Position numbers and translations under genes: made by a program. A stretch of DNA of 64,000 nt, from contig JAIBEL010000067.1 in the NCBI GenBank assembly GCA_019459285.1, forward strand, positions 44,752 to 108,751, written 5' to 3'. A model generated the notes under the pieces. The model saw only the letters and a program-made list of their open reading frames with translations. It was not told where the DNA came from and searched no databases. Below are positions 29,001-38,980 of the stretch, in pieces; the first letter of the stretch is position 1; each line of letters begins with the position of its first letter. The DNA comes from Rhizobium sp. (GTDB lineage: Bacteria; Pseudomonadota; Gammaproteobacteria; Burkholderiales; Thiobacillaceae).

Positions 29001-29330
29001 AGTCAGCACCGTTTCCAGCAGGCTGCGCGCACGCGGCAGCAGCGCGCCGATCTCGGCGTCCGGCACCGCGCGCGCGCGCAGAAATTCGTGCACTGTCGCG
29101 TCGTCTTCCAGCGCCAGCAGCCGTAGCCATTCATGCAGCCGATCGGTCATCTCTTGTGCCGCCTTGCGCGTGAAGGTGATCGCCAGCAGTTCCGACGGCG
29201 CCGCGCCAGCCAGCAGCAGACGCAGCATGCGCGACACCAGCAGCCAGGTCTTGCCGCTGCCGGCGCAGGCCTCCACCACCGCCGAGCGGGCGGGGGACAG
29301 CGCGATGGCGTTATCCAGCGGCTCACTCAT
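26034..29330 (-). CDS. addA: AddA-type UvrD helicase-nuclease
   Basis: 1098-aa ATP-dependent helicase/nuclease that resects double-strand breaks for RecA repair with AddB. Walker A is ACAGSGKTWLLVSRM near the N-terminus (about residues 22-36). Helicase motifs include LLLDEFQDTNPLQW, VGDPKQAIYRFRRGE, LLTIHGAKGLEAPIVWL and LLYVALTRAEQALIVSG. The C-terminal PD-(D/E)XK nuclease motif is DRVVERDDSVWLIDYKTGD. The start at 29330 was chosen because it overlaps the addB stop by 8 bp and begins the helicase domain. An in-frame extension to 29465 lies in addB. Confidence 0.92.
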   Translation of the reverse strand: MSEPLDNAIALSPARSAVVEACAGSGKTWLLVSRMLRLLLAGAAPSELLAITFTRKAAQEMTDRLHEWLRLLALEDDATVHEFLRARAVPDAEIGALLPRARSLLETVLTAQPGPTVTTFHGWFLDLLKRAPLEAGLPWGAPLLERESQLLSEVRDRQFNRWAAAPDTAEGAALLTLLADIGEHSLRTLLKHFVQARAEWWAYTDGQADPVAYALSQLRPLLHPDLDGDPLAAFWADESTVARVKRIGLALEKGSKSEQARAPEIQHSLDLPPDDAHAALMKHLMTAGKRRKKQATRELEKALGGELDTYLRDLDMLETALETLTAIQTDIRIWNLNRHGLLLGHMLLAAYQDAKSQQGVIDFADAEWQACRLLASEEHAPALALKLDARYRHLLLDEFQDTNPLQWQALSTWLLEARSADSDMTVFMVGDPKQAIYRFRRGEARVFDAAAEFLHAHFGAPRFSTDMTRRLAPSVVAAINPVFADVAGFAAHTHAPENADRPGALRSLPVQVEKTEAATVDGLPPTGTPIHNAASGHVWRPMRNPLTTPQPEADDRAVHAEARQFARVLRDEVLDRWGVMDGGSPRAARPGDVMALVRKRTHLHLYERELEAARIPFITSRRGGLLHALEARDVIALLETLLLPHADLKLAHVLKSPVFGCSDEDLLRVFAPHPPDETRGWERLATLIHQAGCPPTLARAASLLGRWRTHCGTLPVHDLLDRIYFEGDVEARYAAAVPEAMRPQVAANLRAFMQLALTQDAGRYPTLAGFIRELASLVDDADAAPGEGLAADGENAVRLLTIHGAKGLEAPIVWLLGGSDHQKGTSHAVLAPWPPEAPRPVHFSLFGRQEERGACREAWFEEEAGLAQRESDNLLYVALTRAEQALIVSGDAEKNAWLQRVDAAWRNLDLPADLPPASTRRADRLLPPTRIDAPAIGQRVGTPMANPAAASGELFHACLEHHAPPGTPRDLAALATHLGLENQLDAIESAARTLLAKPHLTRFFDPAQYRRAYNELTLLDGHGRLQRLDRVVERDDSVWLIDYKTGDDSRTLSDAELAERHRTQLAGYRTLLAALYPGKPLHAALLLADGRLVELNGV

Positions 29331-31959
29331 GCCACATTCCCTTGCGGCACAGCCCGCGCGCTTCGCAGTATGCGCATACGCCGTCAATGCCATGGGCGGG
29401 GAGCGCGGCGCCTGCGGCGATGGCCTCGAGCAGGTCGGGCAGGCGCCGGCTGATGGCCTCGACATCGGTTTCGCCGTCCAGTTCGAGCGGCGCGAGAGGC
29501 ACTTCGTTGATCGGCAGGTAGGCGGCAGCGGCTTCGCACAGCCAAGCGTAGAACGGCAGCTGCACGGCTTCGTCCGGCGTCTTGAGTTTTTTCCTGAGGC
29601 TCTGCGCGGCGCTGGTCTTGTAGTCGATCACGTAGCGGGCGTCGCCTTCGCTTGAATTGACGCGGCGATCGACGCGGTCGACGCGGCCGTGCAGGGTGAC
29701 TTCGCCGAGGCCGGCAATGGTGTGCGGCACCGCGAAATCGGTTTCGCCGGATTCATAGCGCCAACCTGCACATGCGTGGGCCAACCAGGCGTCGAGGTAG
29801 GCCGGCTGGATTTTTTCCCACTTGCTGCGCCAGGCGGCGGCGGTCCAGGCGGGCAGCGCGGCGAATTCTGCCGTCGAAACCGCATTCAGCCGGGCCAGTG
29901 CGGCGTCGCGTTCAAGCGGCGGATGGCCGTCGTGAAAGGCCTTGAGGATGCGATGCAGCGCGTTACCGTAATCGCTCTTGTCGAGCGCCTCGTCGGCCTC
30001 GTCGAGTTCGCGGATGCCGAGCACGCTGCGCGCAAAAAAACGGTAGGGGCAATCGAGCAGGGTCTGGTAGGAAGTGGGCGAATAATGGCGCAGCAGCTGC
30101 GCGGCCGAGACCGTCGGCGCAGGCTGCACGCAGGCGCCGGGCAGCGGACTGCATTGGGCGGGCGGCACGCCAATGGTTTGTGTCCGCAGGGCCGTGCCCC
30201 ATGCGGCCTGGTGCAGAGCCTGCAACCGCAGCACCAGCGGGGAAGCGGGGTTGGGTTCGTCGTTGTTCCAGGCTTGCCAGCTCAGCAGGGCAGGTCCCTG
30301 GGTCAGTAGTTGCATCAGATCGGCGGTAACAGCGAGCGCTTCGTCGGCTGGGGTGGGCAGGCCAAGCTGCATGCGGGTAGCCTGGCTGAACAGGCCGGGA
30401 GCGGGGTGGGCGGGCAGATGACGGGCATCGGTGCCGATCACCGCCACGGCGTCGAACAGACGGCCCCGCGCAGCGGGCAGCGAGGTCAGCACGATGGGAC
30501 TGGCCACGCTGGCGTCGATGAAGCTTTCCGACTCCAACGCCAGATTGAGCCAGCGCCGCCATTCGCCGAAGCCGTATTTTTCGCCGTCGTCCGCCAGGTC
30601 GTGGCGCAGGGTGTCGAGCGTGTCGAGCACGCGGGCGCCTGCGGCGTCGGCCTTGAGGGGCGCAGTGGCTTCCAGTTTGCCGAGGCTGTCGACGAGACGA
30701 GTAAGCCAGACCGCCAGCGGGGCACGGGTCTGGACGAAGCCTTGCCGGGCGTCGGCCAGCGTGGCCAGCCAGACGGGAAGCGCGGCGAACTCGCCGTACG
30801 CCAGCCGCCGCATGTCGGCCATGCCTTGCGACACCCCGTGCCGGCGCAGCGCCAGTTCGAACGCGAGCACCTGATCCTGGCGCGCGCCGGGTTCGCCCAG
30901 CACGAACGGTGATTTCAGCAGATCCAGCAGTTCGATGTGCGGAAAGTCGCTCGCCACGCATTCCAGCCAGCGGTCGATCACGGCGGCGGCGGCGGTGGTC
31001 GACAGCGTCCAGCCGGTCTCGTCGGCCACCAGCACGTCCATGCGCTCGAGCAGCGCACGCACCCGGCGCGCGGTTTCGCGGTCGAGCGCGATCAGCGCGA
31101 TGCCGCGCCGGCCGGCCTGCAGCTGACCGGCCACCCAGGTGGCGACGGCGCGCGCCTCGGCCTCGAGGTGCGGCGCCGGGCTGAACGTGATGCAAGCCTG
31201 CAGCGGCGAGGCGGGGCAGTGCTGTGCCAGCAGGGCGGCGCGCTCGCGCAGCGGCGGCTCGGTCTCTTGCCAGGCCTGCCGCAGGGCGAAGGCCACGTCA
31301 TCGCCGGTGCCCTGCTCGAACAGCGTGAGCGGAACATGCTCGGCACAGCGCGCGAGAAACCGTCGTTCGACGGCGGTGAGCATGCCGAGTGCATAACCAT
31401 AGACTGGCCGTGGCGCGGCGCGAAGCTGTTCGAACAGGATGTCGAGTGCACGGGCATAGCGCGCCTGCGGATCGCTGCCGTCGGTATTGAGTGCCTGCCA
31501 CACGGCCTCGATCAGCGCGGTTTCCCGGTCGAGGGTACCCCCATGCAGCGCGCGGATACGCGATCCGATGGCTTCGCCCAGCCGTGCGGCTGACAGTTCG
31601 TCGGCCAGCTGCAGGAGTTCATTAGCGAGCGCCCACTTATCGACTGCCCCTAGCCAATCCTGGTGTCGTAGCACACCGTGCAGCCGCGCCAGCCTTCGCG
31701 CCTGCGGTTCGGCGCGACCGTCGGCCAGGCTTGCGCCCTTCAGGGTGCTTTCGGCCCAGCTTTTCAGCGGAGTGAGGTGCGGCGGGATCAGAACAGGCCG
31801 GCCCGCGCCCTCTGCCAGGGCACGGGCGACATCGAGCCCGGCGCGATGATTGGGAACGAGTACCGTCAGACCGGAGAGATCGGGCAGGCGGTCGGCATGC
31901 TGGTCGAGCAGGTGACGGGCGACGGCGTGCGGCAGTGCCGGACCGCCCAGGGTTTCCAA
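29323..31959 (-). CDS. addB: AddB-type nuclease subunit
   Basis: About 878-aa partner of AddA. The N-terminal inactivated-helicase-like region begins with LTVLVPNHRAGLDVARAL. The C-terminal nuclease domain shows DRVDRRVNSSEGDARYVIDYKTS with Asp and Lys of the PD-(D/E)XK fold. A cysteine cluster near the C-terminus (CAYCEARGLCRKGMWHE), plus an upstream Cys in LLDCPYRFF, fits the AddB iron-sulfur staple. The start is uncertain: no ATG exists in the right place, so I chose TTG at 31959, with GGAG about 10 nt upstream and 5 bp after the ferredoxin stop. The reading frame continues into the ferredoxin gene but that part is out of frame with real homology. Confidence 0.83.
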   Translation of the reverse strand: METLGGPALPHAVARHLLDQHADRLPDLSGLTVLVPNHRAGLDVARALAEGAGRPVLIPPHLTPLKSWAESTLKGASLADGRAEPQARRLARLHGVLRHQDWLGAVDKWALANELLQLADELSAARLGEAIGSRIRALHGGTLDRETALIEAVWQALNTDGSDPQARYARALDILFEQLRAAPRPVYGYALGMLTAVERRFLARCAEHVPLTLFEQGTGDDVAFALRQAWQETEPPLRERAALLAQHCPASPLQACITFSPAPHLEAEARAVATWVAGQLQAGRRGIALIALDRETARRVRALLERMDVLVADETGWTLSTTAAAAVIDRWLECVASDFPHIELLDLLKSPFVLGEPGARQDQVLAFELALRRHGVSQGMADMRRLAYGEFAALPVWLATLADARQGFVQTRAPLAVWLTRLVDSLGKLEATAPLKADAAGARVLDTLDTLRHDLADDGEKYGFGEWRRWLNLALESESFIDASVASPIVLTSLPAARGRLFDAVAVIGTDARHLPAHPAPGLFSQATRMQLGLPTPADEALAVTADLMQLLTQGPALLSWQAWNNDEPNPASPLVLRLQALHQAAWGTALRTQTIGVPPAQCSPLPGACVQPAPTVSAAQLLRHYSPTSYQTLLDCPYRFFARSVLGIRELDEADEALDKSDYGNALHRILKAFHDGHPPLERDAALARLNAVSTAEFAALPAWTAAAWRSKWEKIQPAYLDAWLAHACAGWRYESGETDFAVPHTIAGLGEVTLHGRVDRVDRRVNSSEGDARYVIDYKTSAAQSLRKKLKTPDEAVQLPFYAWLCEAAAAYLPINEVPLAPLELDGETDVEAISRRLPDLLEAIAAGAALPAHGIDGVCAYCEARGLCRKGMWHE

Positions 31960-31964
31960 GCGCG

Positions 31965-32288
31965 TCAGCGCTCCAGGTACTGGCGCTTGTCCTTGACGCC
32001 GGCCCACTCGTCGGCGTCGGGTAGCGCATCCTTCTTCTCGATGATGACTTTCCACACCTTGGCAAGATCGGCGTTGAGCGCGATGTAGGCGCGCTGATCG
32101 TCCGGAACGTCGTCTTCGGCGAAAATGGCTTCGACCGGGCATTCGGCCACGCACAGGGTGCAGTCGATGCATTCCTCAGGGTCGATGACGAGGAAGTTGG
32201 GGCCTTCGTGGAAGCAGTCGACCGGACAGACATCGACACAATCGGTATATTTGCACTTCACGCAGGCGTCGGCTACAACGTATGTCAT
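31965..32288 (-). CDS. fdxA: 7Fe-8S ferredoxin
   Basis: 107-aa soluble electron carrier. The first cluster region has [14 protein letters not shown] (the second residue set lacks the fourth spacing typical of 4Fe-4S, as in 3Fe-4S sites). The second region is [12 protein letters not shown]. The long C-terminal tail ([23 protein letters not shown]) is typical of the Azotobacter-type FdxA. It is divergent from trxA and precedes addB by 5 bp. Confidence 0.95.
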   Translation of the reverse strand: MTYVVADACVKCKYTDCVDVCPVDCFHEGPNFLVIDPEECIDCTLCVAECPVEAIFAEDDVPDDQRAYIALNADLAKVWKVIIEKKDALPDADEWAGVKDKRQYLER

Positions 32289-32447
32289 TCGTAATTACCC
32301 AGATGAGTTGATAAATGCCCGGATGCTTGCAGGCGGCAATTTTGATGTAGCATATCGGCACAAAACCGAATTTTCCAGCATTACCATCTTCCCAAACTGC
32401 CCAGGCCGTATCCGGCCACCCCTACTTCTAAACTAGGAGCTTCACCG

Positions 32448-32774
32448 ATGAGCGAGCATGTTCATTACATATCCGACGATTCTTTCGAACAGGAAGTCCT
32501 GCAGGCCGGTGTGCCCGTGCTGGTGGATTACTGGGCGGACTGGTGCGGCCCCTGCAAGATGATCTCACCGATCCTCGACGAAGTCGCCAAGGAATATTCC
32601 GGCAAGCTCAAGGTGTGCAAGCTCAATATCGACGAAAACCAGGCTACCCCGCCCAAGTTCGGCATCCGCGGCATCCCCACCCTGATGATCTTCAAGAACG
32701 GCAATGTCGAAGCCACCAAGGTCGGCGCCCTGTCCAAATCGCAACTCACCGCTTTCGTCGACAGCAATATCTAA
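32448..32774 (+). CDS. trxA: Thioredoxin 1
   Basis: 108-aa thioredoxin with redox motif WCGPC at about residues 32-36 ([17 protein letters not shown]). The cis-proline loop is [20 protein letters not shown] lies before the ATG. Followed by rho, the usual trxA-rho order. Confidence 0.97.
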   Translation: MSEHVHYISDDSFEQEVLQAGVPVLVDYWADWCGPCKMISPILDEVAKEYSGKLKVCKLNIDENQATPPKFGIRGIPTLMIFKNGNVEATKVGALSKSQLTAFVDSNI

Positions 32775-32883
32775 CACGTTTCAACCGGACGGCGCATCGG
32801 CGCGCCTCCACCTCGCAGTACCGTCCGGCTTCGCTTCTCCCTCACGTCCGGCTCTTTCAAGCGAGCCCACTCAGGCCCACCCC

Positions 32884-34143
<1,260 letters not shown>

Positions 34144-34270
34144 CATTTCGAAGAACTGTCGCGCCTCGCCGCGGGCGAACCCCTCTGGCGAGGGGATTCC
34201 CGTAGCTTGCGCGCCGGACATCGCTCCGCTATACTCCCGCGTTCTCCGAATTCAACCCGAAGGAATTGCC

Positions 34271-34477
34271 ATGAAAGCCGGCATTCACCCCAATTACAAA
34301 GAAGTCGCCGTCACCTGCTCCTGCGGCAGCACGTTCGTCACCCGCTCCACGCTGGGCAAGGACAAGCTGCACGTTGAAGTCTGCTCGTCCTGCCACCCGT
34401 TCTATACCGGCAAGCAGAAGATCGTCGACACGGCGGGCCGCGTCGAGAAATTCCGCCAGCGTTACGGCATGAAGTAA
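34271..34477 (+). CDS. rpmE: 50S ribosomal protein L31 (zinc-binding type)
   Basis: 68-aa ribosomal protein L31. The cysteines in VTCSCGSTF and [13 protein letters not shown] give the four-ligand zinc form, so it is not the zinc-free paralogue. GAAGGA precedes the ATG. It lies 127 bp after rho and is followed by a terminator. Confidence 0.97.
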   Translation: MKAGIHPNYKEVAVTCSCGSTFVTRSTLGKDKLHVEVCSSCHPFYTGKQKIVDTAGRVEKFRQRYGMK

Positions 34478-34508
34478 GCAGGCCTGCGCGAAACTGCGTA
34501 TGCAATCC

Positions 34509-34530
34509 AAAGCGGCTTCGGCCGCTTTTT
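34509..34530 (+). terminator. Rho-independent terminator after rpmE
   Basis: AAAGCGGC, loop TTCG, GCCGCTTT followed by further T residues: an 8-bp stem with a UUCG tetraloop and a T-run, 31 bp after the rpmE stop. Confidence 0.9.
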
Positions 34531-34591
34531 GCATTTTTGCGGCGCGACGACGGTATCATTTCGTGCGCGCCATCCCGAGAAAGAGGCAGAT

Positions 34592-36046
34592 GTGACGTCC
34601 CGAGTGTTTCGCCGTATCGCAGTGACCGCCTTAGGCGTGCTGGCGCTGGCCGGTTGTGCGCACAATCCGGTCAGCGGGGACAGGGACTTCGTGCTGATGC
34701 CCGAACAGCAGGAAATCCAGATGGGCGCCCAGGCCAACCTGGCGGTGTTGAAGGAATATGCGGCCCTGGATAATCCCGCGCTGCAGGCGTACGTCAACGA
34801 AGTGGGCCAGCGGCTGGCAAAACAGAGCGAACGCCCGACCCTGCCCTGGCATTTCACCGTGGTCGACACCCCCGAGGTCAACGCTTTTGCGCTGCCCGGC
34901 GGTTATGTCTATATCACGCGCGGACTGTTGGCGTACCTGAATTCCGAAGCCGAACTGGCGGGCGTGGTCGGCCACGAAATCGGCCATGTCACCGCACGTC
35001 ACGGTGTGCGTCTGCAAAGCGCGTCCACCCCGGCCGGCCTTGGCACGGCGCTGGGCTCGATTCTGGTGCCGGACATGGGCAATCAGGCGGGTTCCGCCCT
35101 GCTGCAAACGCTGGCGCAAGCCTGGATCGCCGGTTATGGCCGCGAGCACGAACTGGAAGCAGATCGGCTCGGTGCAGCGTATCTGGCGAAAACCGGCTAC
35201 GACCCCCAGGCGATGATCGACGTCATCGGCGTATTGAAAAACCAGGAATTGTATTCAGCCGAACAGGCCGCCCGCAGCGGCCACCCGCAGCGGGCCTCCT
35301 ATCACGGGACCTTCGATACGCACCCCGGCAACGATGCGCGCCTCAGGCAGGTGGTGGCCGAGGCGAACAAATTCCGCGTGTCCCATCCGCGCGAAGGCCG
35401 CAACGACTATCTGCAGAAACTGCCGGGACTCTATTTCGGCGACAGTCCCGATCAGGGCGTGATCCGCGACAATGCCCTGCTGCATGAAAAACTGGGCATG
35501 GCGATCCAGTTTCCGCCGGACTGGCGCGTGCAGAACCGGCCTGACCGGGTCGTGGCGACCAGCCCCCAGGGCGATGCCCTGGTCGAACTGGTACAGGGAC
35601 CGAAGAACGACAATCCGCTGGAGACCGTGCAGAAAGGGGTCAAGCTGGATACGGGCGCGCGCTATGACACCGGTCACCTCGGCGGCTTTCCGGCCGCATT
35701 TGCCGCGGGCGCCCAGCAGGGCAGGCCGGTGGTGGTGGCGGTCGTGGTGTTCAACGGCACGCAATACCTGATTGCCGGCATGACGCGGGACACGGCCACC
35801 TATGAGCGCGAACGCAGCGCCCTGCGGGCGGCGATCAACAGCTTCCATGCGATCACGCCGGCGGAGAAGCTGGCGGCCCGGCCCTATGTCCTGCAACTGC
35901 TCACGAGCCGCCCCGGCCTGACGATGGCCGCGCTGGCACGGCAGTCTCCCCTGGGTGTCGAGGCCGAAGGCCAATTGCGACTGATGAACGATCTCTACCC
36001 TGATGGCGAGCCCCGATCGGGCCAGCTTCTCAAAATTGTTCAATAA
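34592..36046 (+). CDS. M48-family periplasmic lipoprotein metalloprotease (BepA-like)
   Basis: 484-aa exported zinc protease, similar in layout to BepA/YfgC outer-membrane-protein quality control proteases. The N-terminus has a lipobox LALAGC, so it is probably a lipoprotein. The zinc motif HEIGH is in GVVGHEIGHVTARHGV (about residues 126-141), and the downstream Glu ligand is in REHELEADRLGAAYL. Residues about 300-484 form a conserved C-terminal domain. I chose GTG at 34592, with AGAGG 5-9 nt upstream, because the signal peptide then starts sensibly; the longer frame begins inside the terminator. Confidence 0.88.
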   Translation: MTSRVFRRIAVTALGVLALAGCAHNPVSGDRDFVLMPEQQEIQMGAQANLAVLKEYAALDNPALQAYVNEVGQRLAKQSERPTLPWHFTVVDTPEVNAFALPGGYVYITRGLLAYLNSEAELAGVVGHEIGHVTARHGVRLQSASTPAGLGTALGSILVPDMGNQAGSALLQTLAQAWIAGYGREHELEADRLGAAYLAKTGYDPQAMIDVIGVLKNQELYSAEQAARSGHPQRASYHGTFDTHPGNDARLRQVVAEANKFRVSHPREGRNDYLQKLPGLYFGDSPDQGVIRDNALLHEKLGMAIQFPPDWRVQNRPDRVVATSPQGDALVELVQGPKNDNPLETVQKGVKLDTGARYDTGHLGGFPAAFAAGAQQGRPVVVAVVVFNGTQYLIAGMTRDTATYERERSALRAAINSFHAITPAEKLAARPYVLQLLTSRPGLTMAALARQSPLGVEAEGQLRLMNDLYPDGEPRSGQLLKIVQ

Positions 36047-37601
36047 GCATCCGCTCCCTCTTGCCCGGCTCGGGCTGTTGCTGCTCTGCGCGGCGTGGCT
36101 GTTGCCCGGGCTGGTTGGGCACGCGCCCTGGAAAGGCGGCGACGGCGAGCACTTCGTGCAGTTGTGGCTGCTGCTGAAAAGCGGTGCCGCCCCGCAGTCC
36201 GTATCCGCTACGCCTCCCCTGTACTACTGGGTGGCCACCGCCACCGCCTGGCTGACGTCGTCTTTCCTGAGCCTGGCCGATGGCGCACGCCTGGCTTCGG
36301 GGCTGTTCATCGCGCTGGCGCTGTTTTTCATCGCACGCACGGCCCGCGCACTGTATGGCGCGGAAACCGCATGGGCCGCCGCACTCACCTTGCTGGGCTG
36401 CATGGGACTCCTGGTCCGCGGCCATGAACTCAATGCGGCAACCGCGCAGTTCGCCGCCGCCGCGATCATGCTGCACGGCATCGCCACTCTGCCCCAGGGG
36501 CCGCGCGGCGGCTGGGCGCTGGGCGCCGGCGCCATCCTGATGCTGCTTGCCGGCGGTGCGGCGGAAGCGGCCTTGTTCCTGCTGCTGGCGATGGGATTGC
36601 CGGGCCTGCTCGAAGCCTTCCGTTCGCCGCCGGCACGACGTGCGCTGGCGTGGGGGGTGGGCCTTGCCCTGGCGGCAAGCGCGGCATGGCTGGCCTACCT
36701 GACCACGCAGGCCATTCCGCTCAGGCAGGCGCTCAACCTGCAGCGCTGGCTAGGGGGCACGCCTCTGCGTCCGGCGTTCTACCTGAGCATTCTCGGCTGG
36801 TACGCCTGGCCGGCATGGCCGCTGGCCGCCTGGGCGCTCTATCGCGGCCGGCGTCAGTGGCGCACCCCGGGCATCGTGCTGCCGGTGGGCGTGCTGCTGG
36901 GCCTGCTCGCCCTGTATGTATTCGACACCGATCCCGGCGAGGAACAAGGCCTCATTCTGCTGCTGCCGCTCGCCTTGCTGGGGGCGTCCGGCCTCTACAC
37001 CCTGCGACGCGGCGCCGCCTATGCCTTGTTGTGGTTCGGCATCATGCTGTTCGGCTTTCTCGCCCTGGTCCTGTGGGTCTACTGGAGCGCACACGACCTC
37101 GGCAGTCCGGCGCGGCTGGCGGCGCGGCTGACCCGACTGGGCATGACGGGCGTGGGCGTGCTGCGTCCGTGGGCGCTCGCACTGGGCGTCGCCGTCACGC
37201 TGGCGTGGATCGTGTTCCTTGCCCGCATTCGCCGTTCGCCGCTGCGTCCGATCCTGGTGTGGACGGCCGGCATGACTTTCAGCTGGGGGCTGCTGATGGC
37301 GCTGTTCCAGGCGCCGCTCGACCAGCGCCTCTCCTACGCCAGCGTGGGCGCGGTGTTGGCGGCACGGGTGCCGCCGACGGAATGCATCCAGACCTACCAG
37401 GTGCGCAGCCAGCAGCGTCTGCTGCTGGCCTATCACAGCGGGCGCATGCTCGCGCCGGCCGACATCGGCTGCGCCTGGCTGCTGGTGGAGACGCGGCAGC
37501 GCGATATCGAGCCGCATATCTCCCCCGACTGGGTCAAAGTGTGGGACGGTGCCCGTCCCGGCGACCGCTCGGATCTTTTTCACCTGTATGGCCACCGCTG
37601 A
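36003..37601 (+). CDS. ArnT-like membrane glycosyltransferase-family protein
   Basis: 532-aa polytopic membrane protein with about ten to twelve hydrophobic segments. The N-terminal part resembles ArnT/PMT-type polyprenyl-phosphate sugar transferases: HAPWKGGDGEHF near an expected acidic-loop position and TPPLYYWVAT, similar to the PPLYYW motif. The donor and acceptor are unknown. The coding region overlaps the protease gene by 44 bp if the first ATG is used, so the start may lie a little later. Confidence 0.72.
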   Translation: MASPDRASFSKLFNKHPLPLARLGLLLLCAAWLLPGLVGHAPWKGGDGEHFVQLWLLLKSGAAPQSVSATPPLYYWVATATAWLTSSFLSLADGARLASGLFIALALFFIARTARALYGAETAWAAALTLLGCMGLLVRGHELNAATAQFAAAAIMLHGIATLPQGPRGGWALGAGAILMLLAGGAAEAALFLLLAMGLPGLLEAFRSPPARRALAWGVGLALAASAAWLAYLTTQAIPLRQALNLQRWLGGTPLRPAFYLSILGWYAWPAWPLAAWALYRGRRQWRTPGIVLPVGVLLGLLALYVFDTDPGEEQGLILLLPLALLGASGLYTLRRGAAYALLWFGIMLFGFLALVLWVYWSAHDLGSPARLAARLTRLGMTGVGVLRPWALALGVAVTLAWIVFLARIRRSPLRPILVWTAGMTFSWGLLMALFQAPLDQRLSYASVGAVLAARVPPTECIQTYQVRSQQRLLLAYHSGRMLAPADIGCAWLLVETRQRDIEPHISPDWVKVWDGARPGDRSDLFHLYGHR

Positions 37602-38172
37602 TACCCCCGGCATGCAGGACGTGACGGCCGTCATTCTGGCCGGCGGGCAGGGCCGCCGCATGGGCGGCGCGGACAAGGGGCTGGTCGACTATCAGGGCCG
37701 TCCGCTGGTCGAATGGGTATTGGCCGTGCTGGCGCCGCAGGTCGGGGAGACCGTCATCAGCGCCAATCGCAATCTCGAGCGTTACGCGGCCTATGGCCGG
37801 CGCGTCCTGCCGGACACCCTGCCCGATTATCCGGGCCCGCTGGCGGGCGTCTTGGCGGCGTTGCAGGCGGTGACGACGGACTGGCTGCTGGTCGTCCCGT
37901 GCGACACGCCGCACCTGCCTGCCGATCTGGCATTTCGCCTGCTGGGCGCGGCACAACTGGAAGGCGTGCCGCTGGCGGTGGCGGAGGACGACGCGCGCAT
38001 ACACCATAGCTGCTTCCTCGTGCATACCGACCAGCGCGAGCATCTGGCCGACTACCTGGCACGCGGCGAACGCGCAGTGCGTCATTGGCAGGCGGAACTG
38101 TCCTCGACCACCGTGCGATTTGACGCGGCGGCCTTTGCCAACCTCAATCGGCCTGACGATCTCCAGCCCTAG
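37588..38172 (+). CDS. mobA: Molybdenum cofactor guanylyltransferase MobA
   Basis: 194-aa enzyme that attaches GMP to molybdopterin. The nucleotide-binding signature is ILAGGQGRRMGGADKGLV (about residues 14-31). The catalytic acidic region VVPCDTPHLP and the late motif FANLNRPDDL are also typical. ATGs at 37588 and 37612 are possible starts; the former overlaps the upstream gene by 14 bp. No other molybdenum cofactor gene lies near. Confidence 0.9.
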   Translation: MATADTPGMQDVTAVILAGGQGRRMGGADKGLVDYQGRPLVEWVLAVLAPQVGETVISANRNLERYAAYGRRVLPDTLPDYPGPLAGVLAALQAVTTDWLLVVPCDTPHLPADLAFRLLGAAQLEGVPLAVAEDDARIHHSCFLVHTDQREHLADYLARGERAVRHWQAELSSTTVRFDAAAFANLNRPDDLQP

Positions 38173-38178
38173 CCCGCT

Positions 38179-38193
38179 CGTCCATTTTGGACG
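38179..38193. terminator. Weak convergent hairpin between mobA and the persulfide dioxygenase gene
   Basis: CGTCCA, loop TTT, TGGACG: a 6-bp stem in the 39-bp gap between two convergent genes. There is no T-run, so terminator function is only likely from position. Confidence 0.3.
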
Positions 38194-38211
38194 GGGCCGA
38201 TCCAGATCCAG

Positions 38212-38961
38212 TCAGCCTTGGCGGCTCTCCGTGATCTGCGCGCAATACTGCTGCAAATGTTCCGGCACGCCGGGCGGACAGGTGCCGCATTCGCGGTTGC
38301 CGGGGACGGCATAGTCGATGAACTTGGGGTAGGCAAGCTTCAATTCGTCCATCAGCCGGACAAAATCATCCAGCGTCCGGTCGCCGCCGAGCCGGGGGTT
38401 GCGCGCCTTTTCCTGGCCGATGGTGCTGATGCGGCGCTGCTCGTAATCGTGGGCGGGATAGACCAGCGTAGCGTCGTCGAGCGCGAACAGCTTGCCGCGC
38501 ACCGAGTGATACAGCGCGGTGGCGTCGCCATTCTGGAAGTCGGTGCGGCCGCAGCCCTCGATCAGCAGGGCGTCGCCGCTGTAGAGGCGTCCGTCATGCA
38601 GGTAGGCGAAGTGGTTGTCGGTATGGCCGGGGGTATGGAGCGGCACGAGTTCGACCGAGCCCATTTTGAACGGCGTCCCTTCGGCAATGCCGACCTCGGT
38701 GCACGGCAGCCGGTCGAATGCGGGGCCGGCGATGCGGCTGCCGGCAATGGCCTTGAGTTTATTGGCCGAGGTGATGTGGTCGGCGTGGATATGCGTTTCC
38801 AGCGTGAACGCGAGCTTCAGTCCGAGTGCGTTGACCGTGGCCAGGTCGCGTTCCCAGGCCGGCAGAACCGGATCGATCAAAAGGGCCTGGCCGGTTTCCT
38901 CGCACCCCAGAAGATAGGTGTAGGTACTGGAAATGGGCTCGAACAGTTGTTTGAAAATCAT
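38212..38961 (-). CDS. ETHE1-like persulfide dioxygenase
   Basis: 249-aa metallo-beta-lactamase-fold protein of the ETHE1/persulfide dioxygenase group. It would oxidise glutathione persulfide to sulfite with iron and oxygen. Metal ligands are seen in THIHADH (about residues 56-62), [24 protein letters not shown] and PAHDY. The GRTDFQ motif separates the persulfide dioxygenases from glyoxalase II. Sulfur oxidation fits the inferred organism. It lies 19 bp after glcF on the same strand. Confidence 0.88.
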   Translation of the reverse strand: MIFKQLFEPISSTYTYLLGCEETGQALLIDPVLPAWERDLATVNALGLKLAFTLETHIHADHITSANKLKAIAGSRIAGPAFDRLPCTEVGIAEGTPFKMGSVELVPLHTPGHTDNHFAYLHDGRLYSGDALLIEGCGRTDFQNGDATALYHSVRGKLFALDDATLVYPAHDYEQRRISTIGQEKARNPRLGGDRTLDDFVRLMDELKLAYPKFIDYAVPGNRECGTCPPGVPEHLQQYCAQITESRQG

Positions 38962-38980
38962 GTCATGCTCCCAAGGCTAG

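Noticed and set aside
34180..34195. Terminator after rho
   Set aside because: CCCCTC-TGGC-GAGGGG forms a 6-bp stem with no T-run. It is too weak to call.
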